Below, in pieces: positions 1 to 8,699 of a DNA stretch of 12,766 nt. The first letter of the stretch is position 1. The number at the start of each line of letters is the position of its first letter. The stretch spans positions 1 to 12,766 of the forward strand of contig DRMK01000043.1 in NCBI GenBank assembly GCA_011322575.1, written 5' to 3'. Origin of the DNA: Gammaproteobacteria bacterium. Its GTDB lineage: Bacteria; Pseudomonadota; Gammaproteobacteria; Thiohalospirales; Thiohalospiraceae. The position numbers and the translations under genes are program-made. The notes beneath the pieces are model-generated. The model was not told the DNA's origin. It saw only the letters and a program-made list of their open reading frames with translations, and searched no databases.

Positions 1-1116
1 CACCACCAGGCGGCGCCCGGGCCAGCCGGCGCGGATCGCCTCGATGGTGGCCTCGATCTCGCGCGGATGGTGGCCGTAGTCATCCACCAGCATTACCCTG
101 CCACCGCGGATGGCCACGGCGTCACGGATGACGAAGCGGCGCCCGATCCCCTGAAACGAGGCCAGCGCCCTGCCCATGGCCACGTCCCCCACCCCCAGCT
201 CGCCGGCCACCGCGATGGCTGCCAGCGCGTTCAGCACGTTGTGCCGTCCGGGCATGTTGAGGGTGATCTCCAGCGGCTGGCGGCGGCCCGGCAGGATCAC
301 CCGGAAGCGGCCGCGGGAGCCCTCCTGCTGCAGGTCGAAGGCGTGCACGTCGGCCGCCTCGTGAAAACCGTAGGTGAGCACCGGCTTGGCCACCTCCGGC
401 AGGATGCCGCGCACCACCGGGTCGTCGAGGCAGAGCACCGCCAGGCCGTAGAACGGCAGGTGGTGCAGGAATTCGATGAAGGTCTGGCGCAGCCGCTCGA
501 AGTCGCCGCCGTAGGTCTCCATGTGATCCGCGTCGATGTTGGTCACTACCGCCAGCATCGGCTGCAGATGCAGGAACGATGCGTCGCTCTCGTCCGCCTC
601 CGCCACCAGGTAGCGGCTGGCTCCCAGCCGGGCGTTGACCCCGGAGCTGTTGAGCTGGCCGCCGATGACGTAGGTGGGATCCAGCCCCCCCTCCGCCAGC
701 AGGCTGGCGATCAGGCTGGTGGTGGTGGTCTTGCCGTGGGTACCGGCCACCGCGATGCCGAACCGGAAACGCATCAGCTCGGCCAGCATCTCCGCGCGGC
801 GCACCACCGGAATACGCCCCTCCCGCGCCGCCACCACTTCGGGGTTGTCCGCCTCCACCGCGCTGGAGATCACCACCACGTCGGCACCCTGGACGTTGGC
901 GGCGGCGTGCCCCAGCCGGATCCGGATCCCCTGCCGCGCGAGGCGCGCCACGGTGGCGTTCTCGCGCAGATCGGAGCCGGAGATCTGATACCCCAGATTG
1001 AGCAGCACTTCGGCGATGCCGCTCATGCCGACCCCCCCGATCCCCACGAAATGGATGCGGCGGATGCGCCCCATGCCGCCCTCGGCCTCGTGCACCGTGT
1101 CCAGCACCTCAACCAC
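1..1116 (-). CDS. murC: UDP-N-acetylmuramate--L-alanine ligase MurC (partial, C-terminus outside window)
   Basis: MurC is the cytoplasmic ATP-dependent ligase that adds L-alanine to UDP-MurNAc, the first peptide step of peptidoglycan precursor synthesis. My translation of the minus strand is open from the start to base 1, giving 372 residues. Visible motifs, numbered from the GTG, are the Rossmann-type UDP-binding loop GIGGVG (25-30), the ATP P-loop GTHGKTTT (125-132, Lys129), EADESD (173-178), NIDADHMETYGGDF, the PGRHNVLN segment and DDYGHHPR (345-352). The family is about 480-490 aa, so roughly the last 110 residues lie beyond the window. I chose GTG at 1116 because GGAGG sits 6 nt upstream, inside the end of murG, giving an 8-nt overlap and an N-terminal extension like those of E. 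coli and Pseudomonas. ATG at 1074 (with GAGG 5 nt upstream) is the alternative. The product is certain; the start is about 70% sure. Confidence 0.97.
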   Translation of the reverse strand, partial: MVEVLDTVHEAEGGMGRIRRIHFVGIGGVGMSGIAEVLLNLGYQISGSDLRENATVARLARQGIRIRLGHAAANVQGADVVVISSAVEADNPEVVAAREGRIPVVRRAEMLAELMRFRFGIAVAGTHGKTTTTSLIASLLAEGGLDPTYVIGGQLNSSGVNARLGASRYLVAEADESDASFLHLQPMLAVVTNIDADHMETYGGDFERLRQTFIEFLHHLPFYGLAVLCLDDPVVRGILPEVAKPVLTYGFHEAADVHAFDLQQEGSRGRFRVILPGRRQPLEITLNMPGRHNVLNALAAIAVAGELGVGDVAMGRALASFQGIGRRFVIRDAVAIRGGRVMLVDDYGHHPREIEATIEAIRAGWPGRRLVV

Positions 1117-2200
1117 GGGCCACCTCCAGACACTGCTCCACCACCTGCCGGGTGGCGTCGGGTTTCGCCAGGCGCCGCGCCGCCTGCGCCATGGCCAGGA
1201 GTTTATGGCGCCCCCGGCGGGCATCCGCCACGAACTCCAGCAGCCGATCGGCCAGCATGCGCGCGGTGAGGCGGGACTGGGGGATCAGGATTGCGGCCCC
1301 GGCATCCTCCAGGTAGATGGCGTTGTGGGTCTGGTGGTCGTCCACCGCATAGGGATAGGGCACCAGCAACGAACCCACTCCGGCCGCCGCCAGCTCCGAG
1401 ATGGTCAGGGCGCCGGCCCGGCAGATCACCAGATCGGCCCAGCCGTAGGCATCCGCCATATCTTCGATGAACGGCTCCACGCGCGCCTCCACCCCCACCT
1501 CGCCGTAGGCGGCGCGGGCGGCCCCATCCTTGCCCCTGCCCGCCTGGTGGCGGATGGCGGGACGCTCCCCTTCCGGTAACAGGGCTACGGCCCGGGGCAG
1601 GGTCTCGTTCAGCGCCTGGGCCCCCAGACTGCCACCCACCACCAGCAGCCGCAGCTGCTCGCGGCGCGCCTGGAAGCGCTGCTCCGGCGGCGCCAGGCGG
1701 GTAAACTGCTCGCGTACGGGATTGCCGGTGTGCACCGCATGGTAGCGGGTCAGGCAGGCGTCCGGAAACGCCTCCAGCACCCGCGTGGCGAATCTGGCCA
1801 GCAGCTGGTTGGTCACGCCGGGAATGGCGTTCTGCTCATGGATCACCAGGGGACGGCGCAGCAGCCAGCTGGCGATCCCTCCGGGGCCGGTGACGAACCC
1901 GCCCATCCCCAGCACCACCCCGGGACGCCGCCGCAACAGGATGCGCAGCGCCTGGAGCAGCGCCAGCACCGACCGGAACGGCGCCAGCAGCCAGCCCGCC
2001 AGCGCCTTGCCCCGCACGCCGCTGATGGAGATGAAGTCGATCTGGTAGCCGGCCGCCGGCACCACCTCGGCCTCCAGGCCGCGCCGGGTGCCCATCCAGC
2101 TGACCTCCAGCCCCCGCTCGCGCATGGCGTCCGCCACCGCCAGGGCGGGAAAGACGTGCCCGCCGGTGCCGCCCGCCATGATCAATACCCGGCTCACCAT
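1109..2200 (-). CDS. murG: UDP-GlcNAc:lipid I N-acetylglucosaminyltransferase MurG
   Basis: MurG transfers GlcNAc from UDP-GlcNAc to lipid I on the inner face of the membrane, producing lipid II. It is a peripheral GT-B (GT28) enzyme; the length here, 363 aa, is normal. The N-terminal glycine-rich loop with GGTGGH (His15) leads to HVFPALAVADA. Then come GMGGFVTGPGG (98-108), the acceptor-site segment HEQNAIPG (Glu122, Asn124), the donor-site loop GGSLGAQ (189-195, Ser191), RAGALTISEL (261-270) and DDHQTHNA (287-294). HQAGR and VICRAGAL are close to my recollection of the Pseudomonas protein. The start overlaps the ftsW stop by 7 nt. The ATG at 2200 has GGGGGAG only 2 nt away; the next codon, GTG at 2197, would be better spaced (5 nt), so initiation could be one codon later. 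The frame runs into murC with an 8-nt overlap if murC uses its GTG. Confidence 0.98.
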   Translation of the reverse strand: MVSRVLIMAGGTGGHVFPALAVADAMRERGLEVSWMGTRRGLEAEVVPAAGYQIDFISISGVRGKALAGWLLAPFRSVLALLQALRILLRRRPGVVLGMGGFVTGPGGIASWLLRRPLVIHEQNAIPGVTNQLLARFATRVLEAFPDACLTRYHAVHTGNPVREQFTRLAPPEQRFQARREQLRLLVVGGSLGAQALNETLPRAVALLPEGERPAIRHQAGRGKDGAARAAYGEVGVEARVEPFIEDMADAYGWADLVICRAGALTISELAAAGVGSLLVPYPYAVDDHQTHNAIYLEDAGAAILIPQSRLTARMLADRLLEFVADARRGRHKLLAMAQAARRLAKPDATRQVVEQCLEVARG

Positions 2201-3390
2201 GGCTCCCCCGCGCGCGGCTTGCCGTTCTCGTCGAAACGGTTCTCGTACGCCACCCGCAGCAGCAGCGCCACCGCAATACAGGTGGCGACGATGCTGCTGC
2301 CGCCGTAGCTCATGAGCGGCAGGGTCAGACCCTTGGTGGGCAGAATCCCCATGTTCACGCCGATATTGATAAACACCTGCAGGGCGATCCCCAGCCCCAA
2401 CCCGTAGGCCAGATAGGCGGCGAAGGGGCGCTCCGCCAGCCAGGCGCTGCGCCCCACTAGCAGTGCGCGCCAGACGAGCAGCGTAAACAGTGCTATCACC
2501 ACCACCACCCCCACCAGGCCCAGCTCCTCGGCCAGCACGGCAAACAGGAAATCGGTGTGCGCCTCGGGCAGGTAGAACAGCTTTTGCACGCTTCCACCCA
2601 GTCCCACGCCGAGCCACTCGCCCCTGCCGAAGGCGATCAGCGCCTGGGTAAGCTGGAAGCCGCTGTTGTACGGATCCGCCCAGGGGTTGAGAAAGGTGGT
2701 CATGCGCGCCATGCGGTAGGGGGCCGAGACCGCCAGCAGCGCTGCCAGACCGGCCACCAGTAGCACCAGCACCCCGAACAGCCACCAGCGCACCCCGGCC
2801 AGAAACAGCACCCCGAGCACGGTCACGGCCAACACCGCGGCCGCGCCGAAGTCCGGCTCCAGCAGCAGCAGCAGGCAGGCTGCGCCGAGCAGCGCCAGGG
2901 GCTTCAGGAAGCCGGCCACGCTGCCCTGCACCGCCTCCTCGTGGCGCCGGATGTAGCCCGCCAGGTAGATGATCATGAACAGCTTGAAGAGTTCCGACAC
3001 CTGCAGGTTCACCGGCCCCAGCGATATCCAGCGGGTGCTGCCATTGACCTCGCGCCCGATCAGCAGCACCAGTCCCAGCAGCACATAGCCGGACAGCAGC
3101 AGGAACGGCCCGGCCCGCTCCCACACCGTGAGCGGAATGCGCAGCACCAGCAGCGCCAGCGCCAGCCCCACCAGCACGAACACCCCCTGGCGGACAGCAT
3201 AGTAGAGCGGCATGCCGAAATCCCGGTCCGCGATACCTATGGAGGAGGACCCCACCATCACCAGCCCCAGGCCCAGCAGCGCCAGCGCCGCGGCAGCCAT
3301 CAGGGGATCGTACCTGGGCTCCCGGCGCGGCCGCGTGGCGCGCCCGGCGACCGGCCGCTGCGGACTGCCCCTGCCGATAGCGATGGCCAC
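2194..3390 (-). CDS. ftsW: Septal peptidoglycan glycosyltransferase FtsW (SEDS family)
   Basis: FtsW is the divisome's integral-membrane glycan polymerase. It works with FtsI (encoded in this cluster) and uses lipid II. The 398-aa product has a basic cytoplasmic N-terminus (about residues 1-30, rich in Arg) and then about ten hydrophobic segments. SEDS hallmarks are NGSTRWI (116-122), LEPDFG (177-182), NPWADPYNSGFQ (235-246), PEAHTDF (275-281) with Asp280 at the position of the catalytic aspartate (E. coli Asp297), and SYGGSS (361-366). I chose GTG at 3390 because GGGAGGAG lies about 8-10 nt upstream, and the start shares one base with the murD stop (TAGTG). An ATG at codon 31 would remove the whole cytoplasmic tail. 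RodA is the main alternative, but the position between murD and murG and the basic N-terminal extension favour FtsW. Confidence 0.97.
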   Translation of the reverse strand: MAIAIGRGSPQRPVAGRATRPRREPRYDPLMAAAALALLGLGLVMVGSSSIGIADRDFGMPLYYAVRQGVFVLVGLALALLVLRIPLTVWERAGPFLLLSGYVLLGLVLLIGREVNGSTRWISLGPVNLQVSELFKLFMIIYLAGYIRRHEEAVQGSVAGFLKPLALLGAACLLLLLEPDFGAAAVLAVTVLGVLFLAGVRWWLFGVLVLLVAGLAALLAVSAPYRMARMTTFLNPWADPYNSGFQLTQALIAFGRGEWLGVGLGGSVQKLFYLPEAHTDFLFAVLAEELGLVGVVVVIALFTLLVWRALLVGRSAWLAERPFAAYLAYGLGLGIALQVFINIGVNMGILPTKGLTLPLMSYGGSSIVATCIAVALLLRVAYENRFDENGKPRAGEPW

Positions 3391-4760
3391 TAGATCTGCT
3401 CCTCCCTCATCAATCTGGTGAGCGCCGCAACGAAGGCCCGGCCGCGCTCCTCGAAACCGCTGTACATGTCGAAACTGGCGCAGGCGGGCGACAGCAGCAC
3501 GCTGTCCCCCGGCTCCGCCCAGCGGCGCGCCAGGGCCACCGCCTCCTCCATCCTGCTGGCATACTCCACCGGCGCCATCCCCTCCAGCACCCGGGCCATC
3601 AGGGAGGCGTCGCGCCCCATCAGGATCACGGCGCGCGCCTTGGCCGCGATGGCCTGGCACAGGGTGGAGAAGTCGGCGCCCTTGCCCTCCCCCCCGGCGA
3701 TCAGCACCACCTGCCCCTCCACCCCGTTCAGGGCGGCCAGGGTGGCGCCCACGTTGGTGGCCTTGGAGTCGTTGTACCAGTTCACCCCGTCCAGCTCCGC
3801 GATCCACTCGGTGCGGTGCGGCAGACCCCGGAAGTCGCGCAGCGCCTCCCTCATGGAGTCCAGCGGCAGCCCCATGGCCTCGCCCAGCGCCAGGGCGGCG
3901 AGGGCGTTGAGCTGGTTGTGCCGTCCCGGAATGCGCAGCTCGCGGACCGGCAGGATCAGCTCCTCCCCCCGGGCCAGCCACGACTCGCCGTTTATGTCGC
4001 GCAGGCCGAAATCACCCGGCTGCGGCTGTCCCGAACCGAAGCGCACCACGCTGCGCCCGCCCTGCGCCATCCGCGCCACCCGCGCATCATCGGCATTGAT
4101 CACCATCACGCCGTCGCCGCGGTAGATGCGCTGCTTGGCGCGGCTGTACTCCTCCATGCTCCGGTAGCGATCCAGGTGATCGGCGCTCACGTTGAGAACC
4201 ACGGCGGCCCGGGCATTCAGGCTGCTGGTGGTCTCCAGCTGGAAGCTGGAGAGCTCCAGCACGTAAAAGTCGGGGCGCTCCTCCCTCAGCAGATCCAGCG
4301 CCGGGGTGCCCAGGTTGCCGCCCAGCAGCACCTCCCTGTCCGCCTGCCGGGCCATGGCGCCCACCAGCTCCGTCACCGTGCTCTTGCCGTTGGAGCCGGT
4401 TATGGCGATCACCGGGGCATCCGCGCTCCGGGCGAACAGTTCGATGTCCCCCACCACCGGAACGCCGGCTTCGATGGCCGCAGCTATGGGGGGGTCGCGC
4501 AGCGCCACTCCGGGGCTGACCACCAGCCGCCGGGCGCGCCGCAACAGCTCCGCGTCGAACCTCCCGGTGATCGCCTCCACCCCGGGGAGCTCCCGCCGCA
4601 GCCGCTGCAGGGCGGGGGGCATGTCGCGGCTGTCCATGACGGTGACCTGCGCACCGCTCCGGGCCAGGAAACGGGCGCAGGATAGGCCGGTCTCGCCGAG
4701 ACCGACGACGATCTCCCGCTGCGGTTCAGTCCGAATCTGCCGGCAGTTCTCCAGTGCCAT
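3390..4760 (-). CDS. murD: UDP-N-acetylmuramoyl-L-alanine--D-glutamate ligase MurD
   Basis: MurD adds D-glutamate to UDP-MurNAc-L-Ala in the cytoplasm, using ATP. From the ATG the protein is 456 aa (E. coli 438). The N-terminal UDP-binding fold has VVGLGETGLSC (18-28). The central ATPase domain has TGSNGKST (121-128), ELSSFQL (169-175), NVSADHLDRY (190-199) and the lysine expected to be carbamylated, Lys209 in YSRAKQRIY. The C-terminal domain has PGRHNQLN (278-285), NDSKATNVGAT (330-340), GGEGKGADF and SPACASFDMYSGF (424-436). I chose ATG at 4760, with GGTGA 5 nt upstream and a 5-nt gap from mraY. GTG at 4769 would give a 4-nt GTGA overlap with the mraY stop and three extra residues; both are plausible. 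The stop codon shares a base with the ftsW GTG. Confidence 0.97.
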   Translation of the reverse strand: MALENCRQIRTEPQREIVVGLGETGLSCARFLARSGAQVTVMDSRDMPPALQRLRRELPGVEAITGRFDAELLRRARRLVVSPGVALRDPPIAAAIEAGVPVVGDIELFARSADAPVIAITGSNGKSTVTELVGAMARQADREVLLGGNLGTPALDLLREERPDFYVLELSSFQLETTSSLNARAAVVLNVSADHLDRYRSMEEYSRAKQRIYRGDGVMVINADDARVARMAQGGRSVVRFGSGQPQPGDFGLRDINGESWLARGEELILPVRELRIPGRHNQLNALAALALGEAMGLPLDSMREALRDFRGLPHRTEWIAELDGVNWYNDSKATNVGATLAALNGVEGQVVLIAGGEGKGADFSTLCQAIAAKARAVILMGRDASLMARVLEGMAPVEYASRMEEAVALARRWAEPGDSVLLSPACASFDMYSGFEERGRAFVAALTRLMREEQI

Positions 4761-4765
4761 CCCGT

Positions 4766-5848
4766 TCACCGAATCTTCAGGCTGGAGAGACCCACCAGCA
4801 CCAGGATGATGGTCACGATCCAGAAGCGCACGATAACCCTGGGCTCCGGCCACCCCTTCAGCTCGAAGTGGTGGTGCAGCGGCGCCATGCGGAAGATGCG
4901 CCTCCCGGTCAGCTTGTAGGAGACCACCTGCAAAATCACCGAGACGGTCTCCATGACAAACACCCCGCCCATGATCATCAGGGCCAGCTCCTGGCGCACC
5001 AGCACCGCAACCACCCCCAGCGCCGCCCCCAGCGCCAGCGCGCCCACGTCGCCCATGAACACCTGCGCCGGATAGGTGTTGAACCAGAGAAAGCCGAGAC
5101 CGGCCCCCATCAGTGAACCGCACAGCACCACGATCTCCCCGACCCCGGGCACGAAGGGAATCCCCAGGTAGCGGGCGAACACCGCGTTGCCCGCCAGATA
5201 GGCAAACACCCCCAGCCCCCCCGCCACCATCACCGAGGGCAGGATCGCCAGCCCATCCAGGCCGTCGGTGAGGTTCACCGAGTTGCTGGTTCCCACGATC
5301 ACGAAATAGGTGAGCAGCACGTAGCCGAAGCCCAGGTCGATCACCACATCCTTTACGAACGGCACGATGAGCTGGGTCTCCACCGGCCGCTCGGCGGTGT
5401 AGTAGAGGAACAGCGCCGCCGCGAGCCCGGCCAGCGACTGCCAGAAATACTTGTGGCGCGGGATCAGGCCGTGCGGGTCGCGGCGCACCAGTTTTTTGTA
5501 GTCATCCACGAAGCCTATGGCACCGAAGGCGAAGGTCACCAGCAGCGCCACCCAGACATAGCGGTTACCGAGGTCCGACCAGACCAGGGTGCTTATTCCG
5601 ATGGCCACCAGGATCAGCGCCCCTCCCATGGTGGGGGTTCCCGCCTTGCTCAGATGACTCTGCGGACCGTCGTCGCGCACCGTCTGGCCAATCTGGTAGC
5701 GGCTCAGGCGCCGGATCATCAGCGGCCCCACCAGGAACGAAATGACCAGGGCAGTCAGGACACCGAGAATGGCGCGCAGGGTAAGATACTGGAATACGTT
5801 GAATCCGCTGTGGAAGCGCACCAGATATTCAGTCAGATAGAGCAGCAT
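4766..5848 (-). CDS. mraY: Phospho-MurNAc-pentapeptide translocase MraY
   Basis: MraY is a polytopic inner-membrane enzyme. It transfers phospho-MurNAc-pentapeptide from UDP to undecaprenyl phosphate, producing lipid I. The length, 360 aa, is identical to the E. coli protein, and the N-terminus (YLTEYLVRFHSGFNVFQYLT) is collinear with it. About ten transmembrane segments are evident. Catalytic and substrate motifs are FVDDYKK (Asp115 and Asp116), NSVNLTDGLDGLA (189-201), FNTYPAQVFMGDVG (Asp267) and the PLHHHFE loop (324-329, the HHH motif). The three aspartates fall at the same numbers as in E. coli. The ATG follows the murF stop with no gap (TAG-ATG) and has GGGGAGG and GGGGGAG just upstream, so translation is probably coupled to murF. 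Confidence 0.99.
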   Translation of the reverse strand: MLLYLTEYLVRFHSGFNVFQYLTLRAILGVLTALVISFLVGPLMIRRLSRYQIGQTVRDDGPQSHLSKAGTPTMGGALILVAIGISTLVWSDLGNRYVWVALLVTFAFGAIGFVDDYKKLVRRDPHGLIPRHKYFWQSLAGLAAALFLYYTAERPVETQLIVPFVKDVVIDLGFGYVLLTYFVIVGTSNSVNLTDGLDGLAILPSVMVAGGLGVFAYLAGNAVFARYLGIPFVPGVGEIVVLCGSLMGAGLGFLWFNTYPAQVFMGDVGALALGAALGVVAVLVRQELALMIMGGVFVMETVSVILQVVSYKLTGRRIFRMAPLHHHFELKGWPEPRVIVRFWIVTIILVLVGLSSLKIR

Positions 5849-7204
5849 CTACTCCCCCTCCCCGCTCCCGAGCAGGGCCTCCACCACCTGCTCCATACCC
5901 GCGCTACGGGAGCCCTTCACCAGCAGCGTGAGCTGCGGGCCCAGCTCCTCCCGCAGGGCATCGATCAGCTGCTCGCGGCTGTCGAAATGGCGCCCCCCCG
6001 AGCCAAACTCCCTCACCGCCGCACGGCTCAGCTCCCCGGTGGCGTAGAGCCGCTGGATCCCCTCCCGGCGCGCCGCGCGCCCAATCTGCCGGTGCAGCTG
6101 CCGGGCCTCATTGCCCAGCTCCCCCATGTCCCCCATCACCAGCAGGCGCTCGCCCGGCACCGCCGCCAGCACCTTCAGGGCCGCCCCCAGGGATGCCGGA
6201 TTGGCGTTGTAACTGTCGTCGATGATGCAGGCCCCGCGGATCCCCCGCTTGCGTTCCAGCCGCCCCGGAGCCGGCGCAACCTCCTGCAGCCCGCTGCCGA
6301 TAGCCTCCGGCTCCACTCCGAGCGCCACCGCGGCCGCGGTGGCGGCCAGGGCGTTCAGCACATTGTGCCGCCCCGGCAGGGGGAGCCACAGCTCGACGGC
6401 GCCACAAGGCGTAGTGAGCGCCAACTTGCTGCCATCCGCCCGCGCCTCCCAGCGGGCGCTCACGTCGGCCTCCCGCTCCAGGCCAAAGGTGATCACCCTG
6501 CGCTCCCGGTTCAGACCGAGCCACAGTTCGCAGAAGGGGTCATCCGCGTTGACCACCGCCACGCCGCCCTCCTCCAGCCCGCCGTAGATCTCCCCCTTGG
6601 CCCGCGCCACCCCCTCCAGGGAGCCGAAGCCCTCCAGATGGGCCGCCGCGGCGTTGGTGATCAGCGCCACCGAGGGGCGGGCCAGGCCGGTCAGCCAGGC
6701 GATCTCGCCGGCGCGGCTGGCCCCCATCTCCACCACCGCCGCGCGGTGTACGGGGCGCAGGCGCAGCAGGGTCAAGGGCACGCCGATGTCGTTGTTCAGG
6801 TTGCCACGGGTGGCCAGCACCGGACCCTGCCGCCCCAGGATCGCCGCCAGCATCTCCTTTACCGTGGTCTTGCCGTTGCTGCCGGTCACCGCCACCAGCG
6901 GCAGCGCAAACCGGCCGCGCCACGCAGCTGCCAGCCGCCCCAGCCCGATGCGGGTATCCTCCACCTCCATGGTGGGCAGCGCGGTCTCCAGCGGCCGGTC
7001 CACCATCAGCGCCACCGCCCCCCTGGCCTGCGCCTGCGCCGCGAAGGCGTGCCCGTCGAAGTTGGGCCCGCGCAGGGCGACGAACAGATCCCCCGGTCGC
7101 AGGGTACGGCTGTCGGTGCTCACCCCGGAGAATGGCGGATCGCCGCCGCGCAGCCGGGCGCCGATCCGTTCGGCGAGAACGGAGAGGGCGATCTGCTCAG
7201 CCAT
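5849..7204 (-). CDS. murF: UDP-MurNAc-tripeptide--D-alanyl-D-alanine ligase MurF
   Basis: MurF adds D-Ala-D-Ala to UDP-MurNAc-tripeptide with ATP, completing the cytoplasmic pentapeptide precursor. The product is 451 aa (E. coli 452). The N-terminal UMP-binding domain has the STDSRTLRPGDLFVALRG stretch (29-46). The central ATPase domain has VTGSNGKTT (106-114), the GNLNNDIGVPLTL segment (134-146) and EMGASRAGEI (159-168). The C-terminal domain has PLPGRHNVLNA (276-286), IDDSYNANPAS (328-338), MGDMGELG (357-364) and VKGSRSAGME (429-438). The NLNND and DSYNANP motifs separate MurF from the other Mur ligases nearby. The ATG at 7204 lies 8 nt inside the 3' end of murE and has GGAGAGG about 8 nt upstream. 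The stop is directly followed by the mraY start. Confidence 0.98.
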   Translation of the reverse strand: MAEQIALSVLAERIGARLRGGDPPFSGVSTDSRTLRPGDLFVALRGPNFDGHAFAAQAQARGAVALMVDRPLETALPTMEVEDTRIGLGRLAAAWRGRFALPLVAVTGSNGKTTVKEMLAAILGRQGPVLATRGNLNNDIGVPLTLLRLRPVHRAAVVEMGASRAGEIAWLTGLARPSVALITNAAAAHLEGFGSLEGVARAKGEIYGGLEEGGVAVVNADDPFCELWLGLNRERRVITFGLEREADVSARWEARADGSKLALTTPCGAVELWLPLPGRHNVLNALAATAAAVALGVEPEAIGSGLQEVAPAPGRLERKRGIRGACIIDDSYNANPASLGAALKVLAAVPGERLLVMGDMGELGNEARQLHRQIGRAARREGIQRLYATGELSRAAVREFGSGGRHFDSREQLIDALREELGPQLTLLVKGSRSAGMEQVVEALLGSGEGE

Positions 7205-8699
7205 GGTGTCCGCCTCTCCGCGTCAGCATCTCCTGCACCACCTCCCGGTCGCTGAAGGGAAGCTTGAGCCCCCCCACCTGCTGGAAGCGTTCGTGACCCT
7301 TGCCGGCCACCAGCACCACGTCCCGCTCCGACGCCCGCCGGAGAGCCGATTCGATGGCCCCGGCCCGGTCGTGGCAGACCACGGCATCCGCATAGCCGGG
7401 AACTCCGCCCAGGATATCGGCGACGATGGAGCCGGGATCCTCGCCGCGCGGGTTGTCGTCGGTAATCACCAGATGGTCGGCATGGCGCGCGGCGACGGCA
7501 CCCATCAGCGGCCGCTTGCCGCGGTCCCGCTCGCCGCCGCAGCCGAACACGCACCAGAGCCTCTCCCCGTGCTCACGCAGGGCGATCAATATCTGCTCCA
7601 GCGCCTGCGGGGTGTGGGCGTAGTCCACCACCACCAGCGGCATCCCCTCCCCCCTGAAGGATTCCATCCTCCCCGGAACCGGTTTCAGCTCCCCCAGCCG
7701 GGCGGCGGCCTCTCCGGGGGCGACTCCCAGCACCAGAAGCACCGCGAGCACCCCCAGCAGGTTGCTGGCGTTGAAGCGGCCCAGCAACGGACTCTCCACC
7801 ACGCAGCCTCCCCAGGGGGTCTGCACCTCCATGCGTATACCGCCGGGGGAGAGATGCAGGCTGCCGGCCGTCACGGTGGCACCGCCTTCCCGCGCGCCAT
7901 GCAGCGAGTACCCGCATCTCTCGACCCCTGGCGGCAGGCTCTCCAGCAGCTCCCGACCGAAGCGGTCATCCTGGTTGATCACCGCCCGGCGCAGGCCCGG
8001 CATCCGGAACAGCCGGCTCTTGGCCGCCCCGTAGCTGGCCATGTCTCCGTGATAGTCCAGATGGTCCCGGCTCAGATTGGTGAACAGGGCGGTGTCAAAC
8101 CTGACCCCCTGGACACGCCCCTGCAGCAGCGCATGGGAGGAGACCTCCATGACCGCCCGGCGCGCGCCCCGCTCCCGGAACCGGGCCAGCAGGGAGTGCA
8201 CCGTAACCGCGTCCGGGGTGGTGTTGCCGCTCTGCTCCAGCTCTCCCGGCAGCCCGTGGCCCAGGGTGCCGATGATCCCCACGGGGGGGTCGTCGCCCAG
8301 CGCCTGGGCGAGAAAGTGGCAACAGGATGTCTTGCCGTTGGTGCCGGTTATCCCCACTACCTGTAGCTCGCGGGAGGGGCTTCCGTAGAAGCGGTCCGCC
8401 ACCTCTCCGGCGCGCATCCGCAGATCTGGAACCGGGACCAGCGGGATCCGCCGGCGGATCTCGATCTTGCTTGCCGGAGGCGCCTCCCACAGCACCGCCG
8501 CCGCGCCCCTCTCTATCGCCTGGTCGATGAACTCGTGGCCGGAGGTGCGGCCGCCGTGCAGCGCCAGAAACAGATCGCCCGGCTGTATCCTGCGGCTGTC
8601 CAGCTCCAGACCGGCTATGACCGGATCCAGCGGAAGCACCATGCCGGGCAGGAGGGTGCTCAGGTGGGGAGCCTGATGCAGCTGCGCCACCGCTGTCAT
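7197..8699 (-). CDS. murE: UDP-MurNAc-L-Ala-D-Glu--meso-2,6-diaminopimelate ligase MurE
   Basis: MurE adds the third residue of the stem peptide in the cytoplasm. The 500-aa product (E. coli 495) has an N-terminal domain with LDSRRIQPGDLF (33-44), the P-loop GITGTNGKTS (116-125), GNTTPD (158-163), EVSSHAL (185-191), SRDHLDYHG (210-218) and Lys227 in YGAAKSRLF as the expected carbamylated lysine. The C-terminal domain has PVPGRMES, VDYAHTPQAL (358-367), GCGGERDRGKRP (386-397) and DNPRGEDP (415-422). DNPR is the signature for meso-diaminopimelate rather than lysine, so this organism should have DAP-type peptidoglycan. The ATG at 8699 overlaps the ftsI stop as ATGA, the usual arrangement for coupled translation. 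GGCAGGAG lies close upstream. Confidence 0.98.
   Translation of the reverse strand: MTAVAQLHQAPHLSTLLPGMVLPLDPVIAGLELDSRRIQPGDLFLALHGGRTSGHEFIDQAIERGAAAVLWEAPPASKIEIRRRIPLVPVPDLRMRAGEVADRFYGSPSRELQVVGITGTNGKTSCCHFLAQALGDDPPVGIIGTLGHGLPGELEQSGNTTPDAVTVHSLLARFRERGARRAVMEVSSHALLQGRVQGVRFDTALFTNLSRDHLDYHGDMASYGAAKSRLFRMPGLRRAVINQDDRFGRELLESLPPGVERCGYSLHGAREGGATVTAGSLHLSPGGIRMEVQTPWGGCVVESPLLGRFNASNLLGVLAVLLVLGVAPGEAAARLGELKPVPGRMESFRGEGMPLVVVDYAHTPQALEQILIALREHGERLWCVFGCGGERDRGKRPLMGAVAARHADHLVITDDNPRGEDPGSIVADILGGVPGYADAVVCHDRAGAIESALRRASERDVVLVAGKGHERFQQVGGLKLPFSDREVVQEMLTRRGGHHG

Noticed and set aside
67..1269. 400-codon plus-strand open frame opposite murC
   Set aside because: It is exactly antisense and in register with the intact MurC frame, with skewed His/Pro/Arg/Gln composition and no domain.
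5453..7255. 600-codon open frame on the plus strand antisense to mraY and murF, and a similar one at 6597-8366
   Set aside because: These are shadows produced by GC-rich codon use in the real genes. Their translations are low-complexity (rich in His, Gln, Pro, Arg or Ser) with no recognisable family, while the minus strand carries intact MraY, MurF and MurE with all catalytic motifs.
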